Below the pieces are notes generated by a model. The model made no database searches. It was not told the origin of the DNA and worked only from the letters and a program-made list of their open reading frames with translations. The position numbers were made by a program, and so were the translations under genes. Source: JBPCQA01 sp050998615 (lineage in GTDB: Bacteria > Actinomycetota > Actinomycetes > Propionibacteriales > Nocardioidaceae). From it: a stretch of 39,706 nt of DNA. Below, in pieces: positions 34,315-39,706 of this stretch. The DNA lies in NCBI GenBank assembly GCA_050998615.1, contig JBPCQA010000009.1, positions 1 through 39,706 on the forward strand, in the 5' to 3' direction. The first letter of the stretch is position 1. Each line of letters begins with the position of its first letter.

Positions 34315-34478
34315 AGAGCCCGCGCAGATAGGGAGTCGCCGGGCTCGCGGGCCCTCGCATCCCGGCTGGCTGCGTTCTCGTCGGTCAGCGCACCCCCCGG
34401 TGCGCTTCCCTCCTCGGCCTGGCCATCCGGGCGCGAATGACCCGCTCCCTTTCCGACGCCCCCATCTGCGCGGGCTCT
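34315..34478. repeat. Dispersed palindromic element, family 2, copy B (full length)
   Basis: 164 bases bounded by a perfect 15-bp inverted repeat, AGAGCCCGCGCAGAT (34315-34329) and its complement (34464-34478). Internal features are a CTCGCGGG..CATCCCGG block (34344-34365), a GCGCACC-CCCC-GGTGCGC hairpin (34388-34405) and ACCCGCTCCCTTTCC (34440-34454). Directly after it lies a further GCGGGCTC-TTG-GAGCCCGC hairpin (34471-34489). It fills the divergent gap between glyA and the YihY gene and must contain or adjoin both promoters. It has no coding capacity of its own. It could be a MITE, a REP-type element or a structured RNA. Confidence 0.75.
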
Positions 34479-34508
34479 TGGAGCCCGCTTGTCGTTACGG
34501 TAGACGTC

Positions 34509-35510
34509 ATGGCGTCGGATTCGGTCGGGGACAAGGCGTCCCACCGGTCGTGGGTCGTCAACACCAAGGACGCCTTGTGGCGACTGCTGGCGTCGACGGT
34601 CGGTGCATGCTTTCGCTACCGGGTAACAGGTCTTGCGGCTGAGGCGGCGTTTTTCGCCATCTTGTCCTTGCCGCCGCTGATCTTCGGCCTTACCGGCAGC
34701 ATCAGCTATCTGGTGACAAAGATCGACCCTAGCCAGGTGGCCAGTTTGAAGGTCCAAGTCATCGAGTTGTCGGGACGCGTGCTCACCACCGAGTCGGTCG
34801 ACTCGATCGTCAAGCCGACGCTCGACCTGGTGCTCAAGGGTCCCCGCTTCGATGTCTTGTCAGTTGGTTTCGTGCTCGCCTTGTGGTCGGGCTCGCGTGC
34901 GCTCAATGTGTTCGTCGACACGATCACGATCATGTACGGCCTCGGTGGTCGCCGCGGCATCATCCGCACCAGGATGTTGTCGTTCACGTTGTATGTCATC
35001 GGTTTGATCGTCGGCGTTGTCGTCTTGCCGCTGGTGTTGGCAGGGCCCCAGATCGTCAACAACCTCTTGACGCCGAAGCTCGACTTCCTCAACGCGCTTT
35101 ACTGGCCGACGGTGGTGGTGTTGAGCGTGGCCTTCTTGACGACGCTGTACCACCTATCGGTGCCGGTGCGGACATCTTGGCGTTACGACGCGCCCGGCGC
35201 TATTTTCGCGTTCGCCATGTGGGTCATCGGCAGTGACGTGTTGCGTGCCATCTTGCAGAATGCACGTACGTCGATCTATGGCCCGCTCGCGGCGCCGATC
35301 GCGATGCTCATCTGGCTTTACGTCACGGCGCTTGCCGTGCTCATCGGGGCGGCTCTGAACGCCGCGTTTGACAAAGTCTGGCCTGAGTCGTCCACGGCCG
35401 GCGCCCGATTGGAGCTGGGCAGGCGGCTGCGTCGCAGGACCGACGTTGATGACGCCGCCAAAGGGAAGGGCCGTTCGAGCGACGAAAATCCTGGCGGCGC
35501 CGTCCGCTGA
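34509..35510 (+). CDS. YihY/BrkB family membrane protein
   Basis: A 333-residue integral membrane protein with about six helices (roughly residues 40-65, 115-135, 158-185, 200-222, 240-258, 265-295). Its N-terminus RVTGLAAEAAFFAILSLPPLIFGL is the characteristic amphipathic first helix of the YihY/BrkB family. The C-terminal DAPGAIFAFAMWVIGSDVLRAI, SIYGPLAAPIAMLIWLYVTALAVLIGAALNA is also diagnostic. The tail is charged and cytoplasmic. The family was misnamed ribonuclease BN; its role is unknown, possibly envelope or lipid related. ATG 34509 is chosen; in-frame codons upstream lie in element B. Confidence 0.88.
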   Translation: MASDSVGDKASHRSWVVNTKDALWRLLASTVGACFRYRVTGLAAEAAFFAILSLPPLIFGLTGSISYLVTKIDPSQVASLKVQVIELSGRVLTTESVDSIVKPTLDLVLKGPRFDVLSVGFVLALWSGSRALNVFVDTITIMYGLGGRRGIIRTRMLSFTLYVIGLIVGVVVLPLVLAGPQIVNNLLTPKLDFLNALYWPTVVVLSVAFLTTLYHLSVPVRTSWRYDAPGAIFAFAMWVIGSDVLRAILQNARTSIYGPLAAPIAMLIWLYVTALAVLIGAALNAAFDKVWPESSTAGARLELGRRLRRRTDVDDAAKGKGRSSDENPGGAVR

Positions 35511-35577
35511 ACTTCACCTTGCAACGGCCTCCGGGACGGTAGGGTGCTGCAGACGGGGAGTGATCGGAGGGTCCGAC

Positions 35578-36786
35578 TTGGCAAACAGATTGTATTTGCA
35601 CATTGGGACGCCGAAGTCCGGGACGACGTACCTCCAAGACGTCCTGGCAACCAACAAGCAGGCGTTGGCCACCGAAGCCAGACTGCTGTTTCCCGGCATC
35701 AGCTGGCAGGACCAGGTGCTTGCGGTGCGTGAGTTGCGGGAGGGCAAAACGGCCGATGAGCCTCGTGTAGAAGGCGCTTGGCAGCGGCTCGTCGACGAAA
35801 TCGACAGCTGGCAAGGAGACGCGGTCGTGTCGATGGAGTGGCTCGGTTCGGCCAGGCCGGAGCAGGTGCGGCGAGCCATCCAGTCGTTCCCCTCGACAGA
35901 GGTATCGGCGATCATCACCGCGCGTAGCTTGGCGCGCATTGTGCCCGCCGCCTGGCAGGAGTGTTGCCAAAACCAACGGACGTGCACGTGGGAGGATTTC
36001 CTGACGGCGATCGCCGGCGAACAGGGCGCCACCGCGGGCGCAGGCCGGCAGTTTTGGCGGCAACAGAATCTGACACGCGTCCTCGACACGTGGCTGGCGG
36101 TGCTTCCACGGTCACGGGTTCGCGTGGTCACCGTGCCCGATTCGTTGGGCGAGCCTTCCTTGCTCTGGGCCCGTTTTTGCGAGGCGATCGACCTCAAAGA
36201 GCCCGATCGTTACGCGAGCACCAACGCGCCCGCGAATCCTTCGCTGGGTCTGCAATCAAGTGAGCTAATGCGTCGGGTAAACGAAGTGATCAACGCCAGC
36301 GGGATCGACCCGCGGGTCTACGAGCGGGTCTTCAAACGCGGCTTGGCAAAGCAGACGCTGTCCACCCGACGTACCGTCGAGCGTTCACCCATCATTCCAG
36401 TCCGCTACCACTCCTGGCTGAGCGAACGTTCCCGCAGCATGGTGAGCGAAATCGTCCGCCGGGAAGTAAGCGTCATTGGCGATCTTGCTGACCTGGCTGT
36501 GATCAGAGACCCAGCAGCCGCAGGTGCCGACGATAGCAATAACGACGTCACCGCGGAAGAAGTGCTAGAGGTGGCGTTGGCCGGATTCATCGAGCTGGTG
36601 CGGCGCCAAGACGACGAAAACTACCAGTTACGCGAGGAACTTGGCCGTCGTGGCTCACAGCACGCGTCGGGTGTGCTTGGCCAGCGGGTTCGCACGCTGA
36701 TCGCTGCCCGGACACCCTTGTCTCTGGTGGCGTGGCCCGGCCCGGCTGGGCGATCGCCCCGGCGGAAAGCGGACAACGGGCGCTAA
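35578..36786 (+). CDS. Sulfotransferase-like protein
   Basis: About 402 residues. RLYLHIGTPKSGTTYLQDVL (about 4-23) is the PAPS-binding 5'-phosphosulfate loop (TPKSGTT) of the sulfotransferase fold. AIITARSLARIVPAAWQE (about 113-130) has the Arg..Ser-like 3'-phosphate segment, and RVRVVTVPD followed by LLWARFCEAIDL is typical of the later fold. It could sulfate a surface glycan, lipid or small molecule; the substrate is unknown. I chose TTG 35578, with GGAGG at 35566-35570; GTG 35560 in frame is an alternative. The last 60 residues are basic and probably disordered. It sits 67 bases after the YihY gene. Confidence 0.75.
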   Translation: MANRLYLHIGTPKSGTTYLQDVLATNKQALATEARLLFPGISWQDQVLAVRELREGKTADEPRVEGAWQRLVDEIDSWQGDAVVSMEWLGSARPEQVRRAIQSFPSTEVSAIITARSLARIVPAAWQECCQNQRTCTWEDFLTAIAGEQGATAGAGRQFWRQQNLTRVLDTWLAVLPRSRVRVVTVPDSLGEPSLLWARFCEAIDLKEPDRYASTNAPANPSLGLQSSELMRRVNEVINASGIDPRVYERVFKRGLAKQTLSTRRTVERSPIIPVRYHSWLSERSRSMVSEIVRREVSVIGDLADLAVIRDPAAAGADDSNNDVTAEEVLEVALAGFIELVRRQDDENYQLREELGRRGSQHASGVLGQRVRTLIAARTPLSLVAWPGPAGRSPRRKADNGR

Positions 36787-36860
36787 AAGCCTGCACGGCT
36801 AGCAAGTTGCCGGGCTCTAAACCTGGTGCGCAGGCGATGGGCCGCGCCTAGCCTTCGCAC

Positions 36861-37925
36861 GTGGCCGCAAACTTCTCGCTGCAACAGCTCGGCTGGGATG
36901 ACTCCTGGCGCGAGCTCGCTGCGGCGTACGACGGCGTCGGCGAACCCGGCCGCATCGCCCGCGTCGACCGGGGCCTGTGCACCGTCTACACGCGGTCAGG
37001 CACTGTTCGCGGGAGCATCGGCGGGGATGTGCTTGACGACTGGGCAGCCGACGCCATGACCGCACCGACCACCGGGGATTGGTGCTGGGTTCGGTCGTGG
37101 TGCGACGGGCCGCTCACCATCGAGGCGTTGCTGCCCCGCCGTACGTCGATCATCCGAGCCGACGCCGCTGGGAGCTCGCGTGGCCAGGTCTTGGCCGCCA
37201 ACGTCGACGTCGCGGGGATCGTTGTGGCGCTGCACCCCGAGCCCAATCTGGCCCGGATCGAGCGCCTGCTCACGCTGGCCTGGCAAAGTGGTGCACGCCC
37301 TGCTGTGTTCTTGACAAAGGCGGACATGGTGAATGACGCAGCACAGGTAGCCGACGACGTCCGGATGGCGGCGGCGGGTGTCGAAGTCATCTGCTGCAGC
37401 GCGGTGACGGGAAAGGGTGTCGATGCCCTGCGCGGACTCCTGGATGTGTCGTCGACACTGGCGCTGCTCGGGGCGTCCGGTCACGGCAAGTCCACTTTGA
37501 CGAATGCACTGGTGGGAGCGGATCTCTTGGCCACCAAGGCGCTGCGTCCTGATGGGAAGGGTCGGCATACCTCCGTGCGGCGGGAGCTGCTGCCCGTGCC
37601 TTCGGGCGGCTCAATCATCGACACTCCCGGTTTGCGAGGCGTCGGGCTGCAGAACGGGCGAATCGGCATCGAGACGGCGTTCCCGGAGATCGAGGCACTT
37701 GCCGGCAGCTGCCGATTCCGCGACTGCACCCATGATGGTGAGCCCGGTTGTGCAGTGTTGCAGGGACTGGCCGTCGGTGAGATCGGCGTACGCCGGCTCG
37801 ACAGCTGGCGAAAGCTGCAACGCGAGGTGGAGTGGTCGGCGACCCGGTCCGACGTACGGCGTCGGGCCGAGCAGAAGCGCCGCTTGACACAACTCACCCA
37901 CCGCCACCGTCGCGGCCCTCGATAG
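36861..37925 (+). CDS. rsgA: Ribosome small subunit-dependent GTPase A
   Basis: A 354-residue circularly permuted GTPase that helps 30S maturation. The N-terminal OB fold (about 30-85) has RVDRGLCTVYT. The motifs come in permuted order: FLTKADMV (G4, TKAD), CCSAVTGKGVDAL (G5), LLGASGHGKSTLTNAL (G1, about 199-214), RHTSV (G2) and IIDTPGLRGVGL (G3). SCRFRDCTHDGEPGC is the C-terminal Cys/His zinc motif. Start is GTG 36861 (MAANFSLQQLGW). Single gene. Confidence 0.93.
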   Translation: MAANFSLQQLGWDDSWRELAAAYDGVGEPGRIARVDRGLCTVYTRSGTVRGSIGGDVLDDWAADAMTAPTTGDWCWVRSWCDGPLTIEALLPRRTSIIRADAAGSSRGQVLAANVDVAGIVVALHPEPNLARIERLLTLAWQSGARPAVFLTKADMVNDAAQVADDVRMAAAGVEVICCSAVTGKGVDALRGLLDVSSTLALLGASGHGKSTLTNALVGADLLATKALRPDGKGRHTSVRRELLPVPSGGSIIDTPGLRGVGLQNGRIGIETAFPEIEALAGSCRFRDCTHDGEPGCAVLQGLAVGEIGVRRLDSWRKLQREVEWSATRSDVRRRAEQKRRLTQLTHRHRRGPR

Positions 37926-38050
37926 GCCGCGGTCACCAGCCGCCGCACATCAGCGCTTCGACAGGTTGGCTTGGCGTCGCCGAAGGCTCTCCCGAGTGGC
38001 GGGGCGCGGCGGCGTGCATTGACTGGTATCGACAGCCGGTCGCCGCCGCG

Positions 38051-38503
38051 GTGTTCAACGTGACTTCAACGCCACTGCCACAGCAGCCGCCCAGCCATCC
38101 CACCACCCCGCTCGATCCGGATCGGCTGCCGCACATCATTGGTGCCCCCGCGACCGTGGCCGCCGACGGTGTCATCGGTTTCGACCTGCCGCAACGCGAG
38201 CCGATCATGCCCGGCGGTGTTCGCATCAGCCCGTACCTGAACGTGTTCACCTCTGTCGCGTTCGAGCCGCTGAACGGCCGTACTGCGGTCGTGGCCGACT
38301 TCGGCATGCTAGAGGACCAGATCAACCGGCAGGCTCACACCATGCGACGCCGAGGATGGCAGCTGGACTGCCTGCACAACCAGGAGACCGACGGACAGCC
38401 ACAGCTGCACTTCTCCCATCAGTTCAAGGTCGGGGATGCCTACCAGTTGGCGCGGGAAGTCCGCCGCGGCCTCGAGCAGACGAGCGTCGACCTCACCACC
38501 TGA
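38051..38503 (+). CDS. DUF1259/LppY-LpqO-like protein, short
   Basis: About 150 residues. VRISPYLNVFTSVAFEPLNGR, VVADFGMLEDQINR, RRGWQLDCLHNQ and QLHFSHQFKVGDAYQLAREVRRGLEQT follow the pattern of one DUF1259 repeat (substrate-like loop, LxEDE-type, xTALHNH-type and H-x-GxGD-type segments). Full-length LppY/LpqO proteins have two such repeats and a signal peptide; here there is one and no leader. No ATG is available: GTG 38051 or 38060 could start translation, and the frame stays open back into rsgA. The function is unknown; it may be a truncated copy. Confidence 0.5.
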   Translation: MFNVTSTPLPQQPPSHPTTPLDPDRLPHIIGAPATVAADGVIGFDLPQREPIMPGGVRISPYLNVFTSVAFEPLNGRTAVVADFGMLEDQINRQAHTMRRRGWQLDCLHNQETDGQPQLHFSHQFKVGDAYQLAREVRRGLEQTSVDLTT

Positions 38504-38655
38504 GCCGGGTAGACGCCTCGATATGGCCATTGACGGTGGCCCGCACTCGAAGCGCACCGTCAAATTTCGTCGCGAAAGCGCGATGAGGGCGTATCGTGAG
38601 TTGTAGGCACCGCTCGCCGACCACGAGGAACAGTCAATCAACAATGGGAGACGGG

Positions 38656-39652
38656 ATGAAGATTCCCCTATCAACACCCATATTCGGTTCAAGGTTCGCT
38701 CAAGACGTACCGCCTCAAGGCGCTTAAGACCGTCTTGATCTCGGTGGCCACTCTCGCCGCACTCAGCCTGGTCTGGTCGGCTCAGGCCGCCAACTCAAAC
38801 CCCAACGTCATCAGCGGCACGCTGACCGGCATGAACGGGCAACCGGAGGCCGGGTACGTCGGATTGACGGCCTACCCCGACCCGCTCCCTACTAACAAGG
38901 GGTCAGGGTTTGACATGGTCCAAGTGGCGACCAAGGCCACCGCACCAGATGGCAGCTACACGTTCACCGCAGCCGATATCGAGAACTCACCAGCCTTCGA
39001 CAAGCTGAAGACCATCGCGGCCGGGTGGGGCAACACGGTCAACTTCGACGTGATGGGTCAGGTTCCGGGGGCATCCGGTGATTTCAACACCCCGCTGAAC
39101 ATGATCGTCAACTCGGCTGGGGCGGCCAGCTTCTCCACCACCGGGCTCGGAGTCAGCGGTCCGACCAACATCGCGGCTACCACTGTCGAACCGGCCAGCT
39201 ATTTCACCCATGCGGTGGTTCAGCCCAACGACCCGCCGCCGTACTGCCACACCGACTATCTGGGTCAGCAGGTCGGCCTGGTGCGGGTGGGGGAGACTCA
39301 CCGCTGGAACGGTGTCGGCATGTGCTCCCAGCCCGGTATTCACACCCATGCTGCTGCCTGGCTGGGCAACCTGGTGCAAGGCAGCGGGTTTGACAACGCC
39401 CGTGACGGTGCCTGCACCCTGTTCCCCGGTCATGTTCCCGAAGGTGCCGGAGCCTATCGCAAGTCCACCGGCACCGCGTTGCACTACTCGGTCGCAGTGA
39501 ACGTGTTCGGGGCTGCGCTGGGCGCCAACACCGGGTTCGATTCCAACGCCAGGTACTACTACTGGCTGCACACCCGGGAATACATCTGTGGAGCCACCGG
39601 CAACCACTTTCCCGCCGGGTCGAGCTATGTCGCGGTCGGGCCACAGTGGTGA
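38656..39652 (+). CDS. Secreted protein of unknown function, signal peptide frame broken
   Basis: The mature part, ANSNPNVISGTLTGMNGQPE then AGYVGLTAYPDPLP, is a carboxypeptidase-regulatory-like beta domain, followed by a region with HTDYLGQQVGLVRVGETHRW and a Cys-rich end (four cysteines, two likely disulfides). The best start, ATG 38656 with GGGAGACGGG before it, gives MKIPLSTPIFGSRFA and stops after 23 residues. The secretion signal KTYRLKALKTVLISVATLAA ending SAQA lies in the next frame, open only from 38660, with no start until TTG 38735. A one-base frameshift between about 38660 and 38720 would join the two. I do not recognise the family. Confidence 0.6.
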
Positions 39653-39706
39653 TGATGAACCAGCGCACACGCTCAACGCGAGTTGGCTCGATGCTGGTCG
39701 GGCTGG
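39652..39706 (+). CDS. Start of another secreted protein (partial)
   Basis: ATG 39652 overlaps the TGA of the previous gene as ATGA; a second ATG follows at 39655. The visible MMNQRTRSTRVGSMLVGL has a basic n-region and the start of a hydrophobic core, typical of a signal peptide. The gene runs off the window. Coupling suggests it works with the preceding secreted protein. Confidence 0.5.
   Translation, partial: MMNQRTRSTRVGSMLVGL

Noticed and set aside
34253..34508. Glycine, THF or ZTP riboswitch before glyA
   Set aside because: I cannot match the conserved core of any of these. The structure seen is element B, which also occurs at unrelated genes.

Overview
The window is high-GC chromosomal DNA of an actinobacterium. 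Signs of this are strong G/C in third codon positions, frequent GTG/TTG starts, a mycothiol-linked maleylpyruvate isomerase-like gene, a DUF3000 gene beside RNase D, a coproporphyrin-dependent haem operon (hemE, cgoX, chdC) and a PrimPol/LigC pair of the mycobacterial type. No rRNA, tRNA or CRISPR array was seen. The exact genus cannot be fixed from sequence alone.

Positions 1-5300 are a worn, accessory-like stretch. It holds a SLOG/LOG-like protein, a DJ-1/PfpI protein, a collapsed IS66 transposase, an A/T-rich island with a small membrane protein, a short maleylpyruvate isomerase-like protein, a tyrosine phosphatase that lost its catalytic half, and a HAD phosphatase with a 3' frameshift. 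Positions 5560-17622 are orderly core genes: a Na+/H+ antiporter fused to a UBP zinc finger, a peptidoglycan-binding remnant, HrpA helicase, RNase D with DUF3000, and the haem operon.

Positions 17840-24000 form a nitrogen-compound catabolic island: creatinase and an IclR regulator on one strand, a CE4/NodB-fold amidohydrolase and an NCS1 permease on the other, and a divergent PucR activator. It reads as a creatine/creatinine (or related cyclic ureide) uptake and breakdown unit. There is no recognisable creatininase, so the NodB-fold enzyme is the candidate ring-opening step.

Positions 24000-28100 hold a TetM-like ribosomal-protection GTPase with an in-frame deletion of its G4/G5 region, a pseudogene with two adjacent nonsense codons, a proline iminopeptidase and a 22-bp tandem repeat. 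Positions 28100-37925 return to housekeeping and repair: MsrB, PrimPol, a stress-protein-like gene, LigC, a RibD-like reductase, a long-form GlyA, YihY/BrkB, a sulfotransferase-like protein and RsgA. The right end has a DUF1259-like protein and secreted proteins, one with a frame problem in its signal peptide.

Two families of dispersed palindromic repeats run through intergenic DNA. One (three copies) has TGGTTGAGGAG / TCTCGAAACCA arms. The other (four copies near 1110, 12274, 30739 and 34315) has GAGCCCGCGCAGAT-type inverted ends. Its copies sit against gene starts or ends and would mislead automatic start calling.
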